Of a stretch of 64,000 nt of DNA, positions 16,910 to 26,057 are shown piece after piece (the stretch's first letter is position 1; each line of letters begins with the position of its first letter). Source of the stretch: DASXMT01 sp963755985 (lineage in GTDB: Bacteria; Actinomycetota; Acidimicrobiia; Acidimicrobiales; RAAP-2); NCBI GenBank assembly GCA_963755985.1, contig CAVWLO010000002.1:620001-684000 (forward strand), given 5' to 3'. The notes under the pieces were generated by a model that did not search any database, was not told the DNA's origin, and saw nothing but the letters and a program-made list of their open reading frames with translations. The position numbers and the translations under genes are program-made.

Positions 16910-18169
16910 GTGTTGGCCTTCACCTTCCCCGGGCAGGGGTCGCAGCGGTCAGGCATGGGGCGTGCCTGGGTCGACCATCCCTCGTGGGAGGTAACCGCCG
17001 AAGCATCCGAGACCGCAGGACGTGATCTGACCGCCCTTTTGCTGGCCGCACCGATGGAGGAACTGACCCAGACGGGCAATGCTCAACTGGCCACATTCGT
17101 GATGAGCCTGGTCGTGCTCGACGCGGTCGAGCGCCTGGGCCTGTCTCCTGCCGCCTGCGCGGGCCACAGCCTCGGTGAGTACACCGCCCTCGTGGCATCG
17201 GGAGCCCTGTCCTTTGCCGATGGGACCCGGCTGGTCATGGAGCGGGGCGACGCCATGCAGTTCGCCGCCGATGAGCAACCAGGAACCATGGCCGCCATGC
17301 TCGGGATCTCTGACGACGATGCCGAGGCCGCGTGCCAGCGCGCCGAGGACGACGTATGGGTGGCCAACTACAACGCCCCCGGGCAGGTCGTTGTCGCCGG
17401 GACCGTCCAGGGTGTCGCGGCCGCATCCGAGCGGGCCAGGGAGCTCGGAGCTCGGAGGATCCTGCCCATCCCGGTCTCGGGCGCGTTCCACACCGCCCTC
17501 ATGCTCCCGGCCCGGTCCAGGCTCCGTAAAGCCCTCGGCAACGTCGAGTTCCATTCGCCCGAGGTCCCCGTGGTGGCCAACGTGGACGCCCGGGTCCACA
17601 CCGATCCGGCCGAGTGGCCGGGCCTCCTCTCGGCCCAGTTGTGCAGCCCGGTCCGTTGGCGCCAGACGCTCGAGACCCTGGCCGGACGGGGTGCGTCGGC
17701 TGTCATCGAGCTTGGACCGGGTGGCGTGCTTACCGGGCTGATCCGACGCACCGTCCCCGACCTTCGCGCTGTGACCATCGCGGTCCCCGAGGACCTCGAT
17801 AAGCTGATGGACGCCGTGGCCGGCCACGAGGTGTGGAACGCACGATCGCCGGCCCACCAAGGTGAGCATCTGTACACCTCAGAGCGGGTGATCGTCAGCC
17901 CAGCTGCCGGTGTGTTCGAACCCGACGCCGCACTGGCTGCCCTGGAGACCACCGCCCTGGCTGCGGCTACGGCAGCCCCGGGAAGCGGCGAGGGCGCCGA
18001 ACCGGGTTCCCTTCTGGCTGTCGGCGACAGGGTCGGGACGGTCGCCGGGACCACGGAGGTCAGGACACCCTTCGAGGGGATACTGGTCCGATGGCTGGCC
18101 GTGCGGGGTGAACGGGTGGTCGAAGGCCAACCGGTGGTCTGGATCCGCGTAGCAGGAGGTAACGGATGA
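16910..18169 (+). CDS. fabD: Malonyl-CoA:ACP transacylase with a C-terminal biotinyl/lipoyl-like domain
   Basis: First gene of the fatty-acid synthesis operon, loading malonate onto ACP; 419 aa. The acyltransferase domain (residues 1-300) has FPGQGSQ, the nucleophile motif GHSLGEY, the GVAxxSxxxR-type region and the active-site His in PVSGAFHTALM. Unlike ordinary FabD (about 310 aa), the protein continues with a linker and a domain of about 55 residues (LAVGDRVGTVAGTTEVRTPF, ILVRWLAVRGERV, GQPVVWIRV). This has the fold pattern of a biotin/lipoyl carrier, but the turn that should hold the modified Lys reads TTEVRTP. The GTG start follows GAGAGGAG. The stop overlaps fabH (ATGA). Confidence 0.93.
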   Translation: MLAFTFPGQGSQRSGMGRAWVDHPSWEVTAEASETAGRDLTALLLAAPMEELTQTGNAQLATFVMSLVVLDAVERLGLSPAACAGHSLGEYTALVASGALSFADGTRLVMERGDAMQFAADEQPGTMAAMLGISDDDAEAACQRAEDDVWVANYNAPGQVVVAGTVQGVAAASERARELGARRILPIPVSGAFHTALMLPARSRLRKALGNVEFHSPEVPVVANVDARVHTDPAEWPGLLSAQLCSPVRWRQTLETLAGRGASAVIELGPGGVLTGLIRRTVPDLRAVTIAVPEDLDKLMDAVAGHEVWNARSPAHQGEHLYTSERVIVSPAAGVFEPDAALAALETTALAAATAAPGSGEGAEPGSLLAVGDRVGTVAGTTEVRTPFEGILVRWLAVRGERVVEGQPVVWIRVAGGNG

Positions 18170-19098
18170 GCGTTGGAGCGGCAATCACCGGGTGGGGCGG
18201 GGCACTCCCGGCTACCGTCGTGACCAACGACGACTTCGCCGGCCGCCTCGACACGACGGCCGAGTGGATCACCGAGAGGACCGGCATCGAGGAACGGCGG
18301 ATCGGCAGCACGACTGGGGTGCTGTCCATCGAGGCGGGCCGGGCCGCGCTCGAGTGCTCCGGCGTGGACCCGAGCACGATCGATCTCCTCGTCCTGTGCA
18401 CCACCACTCCCGATCAGACGATGCCGGCGAACGCCGTCGCTGTGCACCATGCGCTCGGGCTCTCCGGCGGTGCCTACGACTTGAACGCAGCCTGTGCCGG
18501 GTTCGTCTACGGGCTCTTTGCCGGGTACGGCGCGCTGGCCACCGGGGCGATGTCGCGTGTGTTGGTCATCGGGAGCGATACGCTGACCACCATCATCGAC
18601 CCGTCCGACCGCTCGACTGCGGTCCTGTTCGGGGACGGAGCGGGCGCGGTGGTCCTGGAGTCTGTGCCCGGTGAGGATCGCTTCTTATCTTGGGACCTGG
18701 GGGTGGACGGCTCGGCCCGAACGATCCTGCAGGCCGATCGGGGGGGCTACCTGACCATGGAGGGCAAAGAGGTGTTCCGCCGGGCCGTTCGCCTGACCGT
18801 GGACTCGGCGAGGATCGCGCTGGAGCGGGCCAAGTGCACGCCGGACGAGATCGCCATGTTCATTCCTCACCAGGCCAACCTGCGGATCATCGAAGCAGCG
18901 GCCCAACGGATCGGCATACCCCCCGGCCGCACGGCAGTGACCGTGGCCCGAACCGGCAACACGTCGGCCGCGTCCGTGCCGCTGGCCCTGACCGAGATGG
19001 CCGATGCCGGCCGGCTCCGTCCCGATGATCTCGTCCTGCTCTCAGGGTTCGGTGCCGGCATGTCCTGGGGCAGCACGGTGATCCGTTGGGGCTCGTGA
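18166..19098 (+). CDS. fabH: 3-Oxoacyl-ACP synthase III
   Basis: Initiating ketosynthase that condenses a short acyl-CoA with malonyl-ACP; 310 aa. The catalytic triad is complete: Cys in LNAACAGFVYGL, His in FIPHQANLRII and Asn in RTGNTSAASV. The C-terminal LLSGFGAGMSWGST is the usual ending. It overlaps fabD by 4 bp and lies 16 bp ahead of fabG, so it is translated from the same operon. Acyl-primer specificity cannot be read directly. Confidence 0.96.
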   Translation: MSVGAAITGWGGALPATVVTNDDFAGRLDTTAEWITERTGIEERRIGSTTGVLSIEAGRAALECSGVDPSTIDLLVLCTTTPDQTMPANAVAVHHALGLSGGAYDLNAACAGFVYGLFAGYGALATGAMSRVLVIGSDTLTTIIDPSDRSTAVLFGDGAGAVVLESVPGEDRFLSWDLGVDGSARTILQADRGGYLTMEGKEVFRRAVRLTVDSARIALERAKCTPDEIAMFIPHQANLRIIEAAAQRIGIPPGRTAVTVARTGNTSAASVPLALTEMADAGRLRPDDLVLLSGFGAGMSWGSTVIRWGS

Positions 19099-19114
19099 GC
19101 AAGATGGAGCACAC

Positions 19115-19948
19115 GTGACCGAGACGAGCGCGACGTCTATCCCCGCAATCGATGGAGCGCCGCCTCCCCCACGAACGACCGTGACGCCGGCCGGATCAAC
19201 CGCCCATGCCGCCAACAGCCGGGTCGTCTTGGTCACCGGTGGGTCCCGGGGCATCGGCCTGGCCTGTGCCCGCTGGTTCCTCGAGCGAGGGGACCGCGTG
19301 GCGGTGACCTCCCGCGGCGGAGCCGTTGAGGGCGTCATCGCCGATCCCGGCGACGTCTCCGGCCGCTTCCTCTCGCTCACCTGTGATGTGACCGACAGCG
19401 CACAGGTCGACGTGGCCTTCTCGGCGGTGGAGGCGGCATGGGGACCGGTCGAGGTCCTGGTGGCCAATGCCGGCATCACCCGTGACACGCTCATCCTGCG
19501 GATGAACGACGAGACCTGGGGCGACGTGATCGACACCAACCTCACCGGGGCCTTCCGGGTCTGCAAGCGAGCCATCTCCAAGATGCTGCGGCTCCATCGG
19601 GGCCGGATCATCCTGGTTTCGTCGGTGAGTGCCTTCATGGGCTCGCCCGGGCAGGTCAACTACGGAGCGGCCAAGGCAGGCTTGGTGGGCATGGCCCGCG
19701 CCCTGGCCCGTGAGGTCGCGACCAGGACGATCACCGTCAATGTGGTCGCACCCGGCCTGACCGACACCGACATGCTCACGGCGCTCGGGGACGATCGAGC
19801 TGCCCAGCTCGAGGCGCTGGTCCCGCTGGGACGGACGGCGGAGCCCGAAGAGATCGCCGAGGCCGTGGGCTTCCTGGCTTCCGCCGGGGCCGCCTACATT
19901 ACCGGCGCTGTCCTGCCGGTCGACGGCGGACTGGCCATGGGGCTGTAA
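19115..19948 (+). CDS. fabG: 3-Oxoacyl-ACP reductase
   Basis: NADPH-dependent reductase of the elongation cycle, 277 aa. Short-chain dehydrogenase features: cofactor loop VLVTGGSRGIG, LVANAGIT, catalytic Ser in LVSSVSAFMG and the Tyr-Lys pair VNYGAAKAG, then NVVAPGLTDTDM and a C-terminal GAVLPVDGGLAMGL. A 35-residue Ser/Pro/Ala-rich N-terminal extension precedes the first beta strand. The GTG at 19115 is used because of its close spacing to fabH; a later start is possible. Its position between fabH and acpP supports the fatty-acid role over other SDR functions. Confidence 0.94.
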   Translation: MTETSATSIPAIDGAPPPPRTTVTPAGSTAHAANSRVVLVTGGSRGIGLACARWFLERGDRVAVTSRGGAVEGVIADPGDVSGRFLSLTCDVTDSAQVDVAFSAVEAAWGPVEVLVANAGITRDTLILRMNDETWGDVIDTNLTGAFRVCKRAISKMLRLHRGRIILVSSVSAFMGSPGQVNYGAAKAGLVGMARALAREVATRTITVNVVAPGLTDTDMLTALGDDRAAQLEALVPLGRTAEPEEIAEAVGFLASAGAAYITGAVLPVDGGLAMGL

Positions 19949-19999
19949 AATGGCGGGTTCGGCCACGAACAACAACGGAATCGACCCGATGCGCCCTAG

Positions 20000-20054
20000 A
20001 TTCGGCACCCAACATTCCGGACCCAATCCGGACACCCGAATCCGGACATCCAAT
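20000..20054. repeat. Imperfect direct repeats upstream of acpP
   Basis: In the 154-bp gap between fabG and acpP, a 12-14 bp motif close to ATCCGGACACCCA recurs about four times in a row (ATTCGGCACCCA, ATTCCGGACCCA, ATCCGGACACCCG, ATCCGGACATCCA). It could be a regulator-binding region for a separate acpP promoter, or simply another of the tandem expansions seen throughout the window. Confidence 0.55.
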
Positions 20055-20102
20055 TCTTTGTGAAGATCGCAACACCAACAAACCATCAGAAGGAGTGCAA
20101 CG

Positions 20103-20342
20103 GTGAGCAACGAGGACGCATTCGAGAAGTTCCGTGAGTGTGCCGTCGAGGTACTGCAGGTACCCGCGGACAAGGTGACCAAAGAAGCCCGGTTCGCCGA
20201 GGACCTCGATGCCGACAGCCTTGACCTCGTCGAACTGGTCATGGCCCTCGAGGAGTCGTTCGACGTCACGGTTGAAGAAACCGAGCTCGAGGGAATTGAG
20301 ACCATCGGGCAGGCCTTCGATCTGATCTCCGCCAAGCTCTGA
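20103..20342 (+). CDS. acpP: Acyl carrier protein
   Basis: 79-aa acidic four-helix carrier protein for fatty-acid synthesis. The phosphopantetheine-attachment Ser is in the canonical DADSLDLVEL motif (about residue 39), preceded by ARFAEDL. The GTG start follows a strong AGAAGGAG ribosome-binding site, stronger than those of the neighbouring fab genes, in line with the high ACP level cells need. The stop shares one base with the fabF start (TGATG). Confidence 0.97.
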   Translation: MSNEDAFEKFRECAVEVLQVPADKVTKEARFAEDLDADSLDLVELVMALEESFDVTVEETELEGIETIGQAFDLISAKL

Positions 20343-21538
20343 TGCTGCTGGGAACCGGTCCCTCCGGGCCCTTCGTCGGCCGCCGCGTGGCGATCACCGG
20401 TATCGGGGCGGTGTCGTGCTGCGGTGTGGGCGTAGAGGCCCTGTGGGCGGGGTTGAACACCGCTGCCCCGGCAGGCGAACGGCGGGTCCCCGACTTCGAC
20501 GCCACTGTCTGGTTCAACCCCAAAGAGGCGCGGCAGGTGGACCGGTTCGCCCAGTTCTCGGTGGCTGCGGCCGAGATGGCCCTCGAGGACGCCGGCGAAT
20601 TGGGTGCCGACCCCGCCCGTTCCGGCGTGGTCATGGGGACCGGCGTCGGCGGCTTCGCCACGCTGCAAGCCCAGACCCTGCTCTACGGCGAAAAGGGGGC
20701 CCGACGCGTCTCGCCCCGCCTCGTGCCCATGATGATGTCCAATGCCGGCGCCGCCCGGGTGTCGATCCGAGCGGGATGGACGGGGCCTTCGGAGACCATC
20801 ACCACCGCCTGTGCCGCCGGGACCCACAGCATCGGCTATGCCGCCCGCCTGGTGGCCTCGGGTCGGTGTGATGTCGCTGTCGGCGGCGGCGCCGAGGCGG
20901 CCATGACCGAGGTGGGGATCGCCGCCTTCGCCAACATGACGGCCCTGTCGACGTCGGGCAACTCCCGGCCCTTCGACATACGGCGGGACGGGTTCGTGAT
21001 CACTGAGGGGGCCGGGGCCCTGGTCCTCGAGGACTGGGATCACGCCACCGCCCGCGGCGCTCGCATCTACGGCGAGCTGACCGGTGCGGCCAGCACCTCG
21101 GATGCCCACGACATCGTGGCCCCGGTCCCGAGTGGCGCCGGAGCGGCCGCCTGCATGGAGCTGGCCATCGAGGATGCACAGTTGGCGCCGGCCGACATCG
21201 GCCACATCAACGCGCACGGCACGTCGACCCCGTTGAACGACAAGGCCGAGGCCGAGGCCATCATCAAGGTGTTCGGTGGGTCTGCCCCGCCGGTGACCTC
21301 GACCAAGGGCATCACCGGGCACGGGCTCGGGGCCGCAGGGGCCATCGAGGCGGTCGCCGTCGTGCTGACCATCGACAAGGGTCTGATTCCCCCCACCGCC
21401 GGTTACGAGGAGCCCGATCCCGATATCCATATCGAGGTCGTATCCGGGCCGGCCCGCCCGTGGGAGCCCAGGCCGGTGCTCTCTAATTCCTTCGGTTTCG
21501 GCGGCCACAATGGCTGCCTGGTCATCTCACCTGCGTAG
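20342..21538 (+). CDS. fabF: 3-Oxoacyl-ACP synthase II
   Basis: Elongating ketosynthase, 398 aa. The Cys-His-His triad is present: Cys in TTACAAGTHSIGYA, His in INAHGTSTPLND and His in TKGITGHGLGAAGAIE. The N-terminal RVAITGIGAVSCCGVG and C-terminal SNSFGFGGHN are typical. The start overlaps the acpP stop (TGATG), so its translation is coupled to acpP. It is the last of the five fab genes; the kinase-like gene follows after 27 bp. Confidence 0.96.
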   Translation: MLLGTGPSGPFVGRRVAITGIGAVSCCGVGVEALWAGLNTAAPAGERRVPDFDATVWFNPKEARQVDRFAQFSVAAAEMALEDAGELGADPARSGVVMGTGVGGFATLQAQTLLYGEKGARRVSPRLVPMMMSNAGAARVSIRAGWTGPSETITTACAAGTHSIGYAARLVASGRCDVAVGGGAEAAMTEVGIAAFANMTALSTSGNSRPFDIRRDGFVITEGAGALVLEDWDHATARGARIYGELTGAASTSDAHDIVAPVPSGAGAAACMELAIEDAQLAPADIGHINAHGTSTPLNDKAEAEAIIKVFGGSAPPVTSTKGITGHGLGAAGAIEAVAVVLTIDKGLIPPTAGYEEPDPDIHIEVVSGPARPWEPRPVLSNSFGFGGHNGCLVISPA

Positions 21539-21565
21539 CCCGGTGACCACGCCGTCGACCGGCGC

Positions 21566-23221
21566 ATGACCACGAAGCCGTCCGTCAACGACCTGGATGT
21601 CGGCGCATTCTCCGAAGTCGGACCGTGGCTGGTCGATCCGGATCGCATGGCCTGGCGGACCGGCATCGACGCGCTTCGCTCCAAGGTCGCATCCGAGGCA
21701 CCCAAGCTGGTCAGGCGCCGGCGGCTCCCACCGGGGAGGCGGGCCCTGCGGGTCGGTGCCCACCTGGGGTGGGCCCTCGGCCTGTGGGCCCTCCGTGAGC
21801 GGGGGACGGATCGATCCCGGACCGGCCTGTCCCGGCGGCTCCGTCCTGCCTTCGAGACGCTCGGGCCCACCTACATCAAGCTGGGCCAGATCCTCTCATC
21901 GGGCGAGGGCGTGTTCCCCGAAGAGCTGGTGGCCGAGTTCCGCCTGCTCCGCGACCGGGTGCCACCCGAGCCGTTCTCCCACGTCCGCCGGACGATCGAA
22001 GAGGACCTGGGCAAGCCGCTCGCCGAGGTGTTCATGTCCTTCGACAGCACCCCGATCGCATCGGCTTCCATCGCCCAGGTCCACTCGGCCACGCTCCGGA
22101 CGGGCCAGCGGGTGGTGGTCAAGGTCCAACGACGAAGGGTGGGGGCGTTGGTCCGCCAGGACATCGCGGCCATGTCCTGGATCGCCCCGATGCTCATCGG
22201 CCGGATTCGCGTCGCTGCTCTGACCAACCCTCCTGCTCTGGTCGACCTGTTCGCCGAGACCATCGTCGAGGAGCTCGATTTCCGGCTCGAAGCCCAGAAC
22301 ATGCTCGATATCGCCCACATCCTGGCCGACACCGACCAGCGCTCCATCGTGGTGCCCCGGCCCCATCCCACCCTGGTGACGAAGCGGGTGCTCGTCATGC
22401 AGCGCCTCGACGGCTTTGCCTGGGGGGATGCAGCCGGCATGCGGGCCGCCGGCATCGATACGGCTGCCGTGCTCCGGGCCGGCTTGATCGCCTTCCTCGA
22501 GGGGGTGCTCCTCTATGGCGTCTTCCACGGTGACCTGCATGGCGGGAACCTTCTCGTCCAGCGCGACGGCACCGTGGCGCTGCTCGACTTCGGCATCACC
22601 GGTCGCCTCGGCCAAGCCAAGCGGCTGGCCTTCTTGCGACTGCAGGTGGGGGCCACCACCAACAATGTGGTCACCCAGGTCGAGGCGCTCCGGGACCTGG
22701 GGGCGCTGCCCGCCGATGTGGACGTCGAAGCGGTCATCGCCGACCTCGGCCTTGACCGGCCACCTCCCGACCCGACGAGCATGACCGCCGATGAGATGGC
22801 CAGGCAGCTCCGGGACGTGACCAAGGCGATGCTGGGCTATGGCGCCAAGTTGCCCAAGGAGCTCATGCTCTTTGTCAAGAACCTGCTGTTCTTGAACGGC
22901 TCCATGGCCATCATGGCACCTGACGTGGACATTCTCGGCGAGGTCCTGGCCATCGTGACCTACTTCTCCGAGAACCACGGTGAGCGGATCGCTCGGGAAA
23001 TGGGGATCCAGCTGTCGGACATCCCGATCGATCTCGATGGCTATCGGGCCGCGATAGGGTACACCGACCCGACCGATCGCATCACGTTTCGGGAGCTGCA
23101 GGAACGTCGCGACCTCATCCGGCGGCGCATGCACGACCGCCACGTCGGGCGCAGCCTGGTCCGTTCGGCGATCGGTACGCGGCTCCGCCGTTGGCGCCCC
23201 GGCCGCCGTCACAAGAGCTGA
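21566..23221 (+). CDS. ABC1/AarF/UbiB family atypical kinase
   Basis: 551-aa protein with the ABC1 kinase-like fold. The signature KxGQ is in YIKLGQILS (about residues 104-111). There is an Ala-rich nucleotide loop, SASIAQVHSATL, the Lys in VVVKVQRR, and catalytic/metal motifs FHGDLHGGN and LLDFGITG. In other bacteria UbiB/AarF supports quinone synthesis through ATPase activity. This organism makes menaquinone, so the exact role is open; lipid or quinone extraction from the membrane is plausible. Unlike many relatives it lacks an obvious C-terminal transmembrane hairpin. It may be co-transcribed with fabF and converges on trpA. Confidence 0.9.
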   Translation: MTTKPSVNDLDVGAFSEVGPWLVDPDRMAWRTGIDALRSKVASEAPKLVRRRRLPPGRRALRVGAHLGWALGLWALRERGTDRSRTGLSRRLRPAFETLGPTYIKLGQILSSGEGVFPEELVAEFRLLRDRVPPEPFSHVRRTIEEDLGKPLAEVFMSFDSTPIASASIAQVHSATLRTGQRVVVKVQRRRVGALVRQDIAAMSWIAPMLIGRIRVAALTNPPALVDLFAETIVEELDFRLEAQNMLDIAHILADTDQRSIVVPRPHPTLVTKRVLVMQRLDGFAWGDAAGMRAAGIDTAAVLRAGLIAFLEGVLLYGVFHGDLHGGNLLVQRDGTVALLDFGITGRLGQAKRLAFLRLQVGATTNNVVTQVEALRDLGALPADVDVEAVIADLGLDRPPPDPTSMTADEMARQLRDVTKAMLGYGAKLPKELMLFVKNLLFLNGSMAIMAPDVDILGEVLAIVTYFSENHGERIAREMGIQLSDIPIDLDGYRAAIGYTDPTDRITFRELQERRDLIRRRMHDRHVGRSLVRSAIGTRLRRWRPGRRHKS

Positions 23222-23264
23222 GCAGCTCCGCTGAGCAGCTCCGTTGACCAGGAGGGCCGGGCGG

Positions 23265-24080
23265 TCAGCCGGCGTCGATTGCCTGCCGGAGTGCCCCGAC
23301 GAAGTCGGCTGCCCCCTCGGGACCCTGGCCTTCGAGTAGCCGCCGCACCAACGCGGACCCCACGATCACGCCGTCGGCTACCTCGCACACCGCCTTTGCC
23401 TGGTCCGGCGTCGATACCCCGATGCCGATGCACACCGGCATGTCGGTCGCCGCTCTGATCCGGCTGGCCACCTCCCGAGCCGACGTGGCCAGTTCCGCCT
23501 GTTCGCCGGTCACGCCCATGCGGCCCACCCCGTAGACGAACCCTCGGGACCGCTCGGCGATAGCCGAGATGCGGTCTTCGGGGGTCGAGGGCGCCACCAG
23601 GAGCACGGTCTCCACTCCAGCCTCATCGGCGGCATCGGCCCAGGGACCGAGCTCCTCCAAGGGCAGGTCGGGCACGATCGCCCCGCTCACCCCCGATGCG
23701 ACCAAGGAGTTGGCCAATCGGCGGTGGCCGGCCCGGTAGACCAGGTTGTAGTACGTCATGACCACCAGCGGGACGCCGATCTGCTGGCGACTCAGGTCGG
23801 CCAGGATCCCATCGGGGGTGGTGGCGCGCCCGAGCGCCCGGAGCGACGCCTCTTGGATGATGGGACCGTCGATCATCGGATCGGAGAACGGGATCCCGAC
23901 CTCGATCGCATCGGCGCCCGCCCCGGCCAGGGCCTCGATGGTCAGGAGCCAGGACTCGTCCATGCCCCCGGTCACATAGGGGATCAGCAGTTTGTGCCCG
24001 GCGTGGCGACGATCCCTGAGGACCGTCTCCAGGCGGCCTGGCGAGTGGCCTGGGGAGAGGGTCGCCTCAACCAGCGCCAT
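23265..24080 (-). CDS. trpA: Tryptophan synthase alpha subunit
   Basis: Cleaves indole-3-glycerol phosphate to indole and G3P and passes indole to TrpB; 271 aa TIM barrel. The catalytic Glu and Asp are in DAIEVGIPFSDPMIDGP; the phosphate loop IGIGVSTPDQA and VIVGSALVRRL are also seen. The start overlaps the trpB 3' end by 14 bp. It is the last gene of the minus-strand trpC-F-B-A cluster and converges on the UbiB-family gene. Confidence 0.96.
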   Translation of the reverse strand: MALVEATLSPGHSPGRLETVLRDRRHAGHKLLIPYVTGGMDESWLLTIEALAGAGADAIEVGIPFSDPMIDGPIIQEASLRALGRATTPDGILADLSRQQIGVPLVVMTYYNLVYRAGHRRLANSLVASGVSGAIVPDLPLEELGPWADAADEAGVETVLLVAPSTPEDRISAIAERSRGFVYGVGRMGVTGEQAELATSAREVASRIRAATDMPVCIGIGVSTPDQAKAVCEVADGVIVGSALVRRLLEGQGPEGAADFVGALRQAIDAG

Positions 24081-25248
24081 CGGGGCCCACCGCCTTCAGG
24101 ATCTCCCGGACCTGGGCGACGTCCTTGTCTCCCCGACCAGACAGGGTGATGAGCACGGTGGCGCCACGGGGGATCTCGTTGCCTGCTGCCCGGCAGACCC
24201 AGGCTAGGGCGTGAGCGGACTCGAGCGCCGGGATGATCCCCTCGGTTCGGGCCAGCAGCCGGAATGCGTCGAGGACCTCGGCGTCGTCGGCCATGGTGTA
24301 TGTCGCCCGGCCGATAGCGGCGAGATGTGCATGTTCAGGCCCGATGCCGGGGTAGTCGAGCCCGGCCGAGATGGACTCGGCCTCGAGGATCTGACCGGCC
24401 TCGTCCTGCATGAGGTTCGAACGCATCCCGTGCAGGATGCCTGGAATGCCCTTGCCCATGGCTGCGCCGCCGGCGGCCTCGACGCCGACCAGCGCAGCCG
24501 GAGTGTCGACGAAACCGGCGAAAGTGCCGGCAGCATTGGACCCGCCCCCGGCGCAGGCCACGACCACATCGGGCACGGCGCCGTCGAGGATCGCCCGGCA
24601 TTGCTCCCTCGCCTCGTCGCCCACGACGCGCTGCAACTCGCGCACCATCCAGGGGTAGGGATGGGGGCCCATGACCGATCCAAGGCAGTAGTGGGTGGTC
24701 TCCACCGAAGCCACCCAGTCCCGCAAGGCCTCGTTTACCGCATCTTTCAGGGTACGGCTCCCGCTGTACACCGGTCGGACCTCGGCGCCCAGGAGCTCCA
24801 TCCGGAAGACATTCAGCTCCTGTCTCTCCGTGTCCATCTCCCCCATGTAGACAACGCACTCCATGCCCAACAGGGCCGCAGCAGTGGCCGTCGCCACCCC
24901 GTGCTGGCCGGCGCCGGTCTCGGCGATCAGCCGGGGTTTGCCCATCCGCCGAGCCAGGAGCGCCTGACCGACCACATTGTTCAGCTTGTGCGAGCCGGTG
25001 TGAGCCAGGTCCTCCCGCTTGAGAAGCAGCCGGACCCCCAGGGTCTCCGAGAGCCCGGTGCACTCGGTGATCGGGGTGGGCCGACCGCCGTAGTCCCGCA
25101 GGATGTCGTCGAGCTCACGATGGAAGGCTGGGTCCGACCAGGCCGACCGGAAGGCCACCTCGAGCTCTTGGCAGGCGGGCACCAACGACTCGGGCACGAA
25201 CCGCCCGCCGAAGTTGCCGAACCGGCCGGTGGGGCCGGGGTCCCCCAT
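24067..25248 (-). CDS. trpB: Tryptophan synthase beta subunit
   Basis: PLP enzyme that condenses indole with serine; 393 aa from the ATG chosen. N-terminal FGNFGGRFVPESL, the PLP-Lys motif LAHTGSHKLNNV, phosphate loop CAGGGSNAAG, and HYCLGSVMGPHPYP identify the family. The ATG at 25248 gives a typical length. A TTG at 25314 overlapping the trpF stop (ATTGA) would add 22 Thr/Gly-rich residues and would couple translation to trpF; neither has a good ribosome-binding site, so the start is uncertain. The 3' end overlaps trpA. Confidence 0.94.
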   Translation of the reverse strand: MGDPGPTGRFGNFGGRFVPESLVPACQELEVAFRSAWSDPAFHRELDDILRDYGGRPTPITECTGLSETLGVRLLLKREDLAHTGSHKLNNVVGQALLARRMGKPRLIAETGAGQHGVATATAAALLGMECVVYMGEMDTERQELNVFRMELLGAEVRPVYSGSRTLKDAVNEALRDWVASVETTHYCLGSVMGPHPYPWMVRELQRVVGDEAREQCRAILDGAVPDVVVACAGGGSNAAGTFAGFVDTPAALVGVEAAGGAAMGKGIPGILHGMRSNLMQDEAGQILEAESISAGLDYPGIGPEHAHLAAIGRATYTMADDAEVLDAFRLLARTEGIIPALESAHALAWVCRAAGNEIPRGATVLITLSGRGDKDVAQVREILKAVGPDGAG

Positions 25249-25310
25249 CAACGAGCCCGTGCCATCCCCGCTGCCCGGCGCACCTGCTCCAGCTGTCGTC
25301 GTCTCGGTTG

Positions 25311-26057
25311 TCAATCGTTCTGCCAATCGAAGAGGGCCTCGGCGTCGCGGCCCGCACCCCGCTGCACAGCCGCGTATGAGACGTCCTCGCCTGGACCTCC
25401 CGCCGACCGCAATACCGAGCTCTCGCCGGCACGCACGGCGGCGATGAAGGACCGCAGCTTCGCGGGGTCCTTCACGCCCGGCGACGCCTCGACCCCGGAC
25501 GAGACATCGACACCCCAGGGGCGAAGGTGGGCGATGGCTGCTCCCACGTTGTCCGGACCGAGCCCTCCGGACACGATCAGCCGACCCGGGTCGACCACGC
25601 CCTCGGCCAGCCGCCAGTCGAACACTTCCCCCGAACCAGGACTGGCCCCATCGACCAGGAGCAAGTCGGCGCCGTACTCGTCGAAGCGCTCGATGGCGGG
25701 GTGGCCGGCCGGAAACGCCTTGATGACCCGCCTGGTCCGCTCGCGGATCCACCGGGTGTCCTCTGCCGACTCCAGGCCGTGGAGCTGGACAGCATGCAGC
25801 CCGATCTGGTTGGCGATCTCGATGACCCGCTTCGGCGACTCGTTTCGGAACACCCCGACCGTCATCGTCTCGTGGGGAAGCCGCTTGGTGATATCCGCTA
25901 CCGCGGTAGGCGTCATCTGGCGCGGCGACGGAGCGAACACGAATCCCACCGCTGCCGCTCCCATGCCCACGGCCAGCAGCGCATCGGCTTCAGAGGTAAT
26001 GCCGCAGATCTTGACGAAGACGCCATCGACGACATCCAGACGATCAACGAAGTCCAT
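25311..26057 (-). CDS. trpF: Phosphoribosylanthranilate isomerase
   Basis: Third step of tryptophan synthesis, 248 aa. The TIM barrel starts with the catalytic Cys in FVKICGITSEADAL, then AVGFVFAPSPRQM, the catalytic Asp in LLLVDGASPGSG, SGGLGPDNV and DVSSGVEASPGVKD. The ATG at 26057 overlaps the trpC stop (TGATG), which argues for this start over the GTG three bases upstream. The C-terminus is about 30 residues longer than usual. Confidence 0.94.
   Translation of the reverse strand: MDFVDRLDVVDGVFVKICGITSEADALLAVGMGAAAVGFVFAPSPRQMTPTAVADITKRLPHETMTVGVFRNESPKRVIEIANQIGLHAVQLHGLESAEDTRWIRERTRRVIKAFPAGHPAIERFDEYGADLLLVDGASPGSGEVFDWRLAEGVVDPGRLIVSGGLGPDNVGAAIAHLRPWGVDVSSGVEASPGVKDPAKLRSFIAAVRAGESSVLRSAGGPGEDVSYAAVQRGAGRDAEALFDWQND

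Noticed and set aside
19196..21508. 770-codon minus-strand frame opposite fabG, acpP and fabF
   Set aside because: High-GC antisense shadow; the plus-strand proteins have all catalytic motifs.
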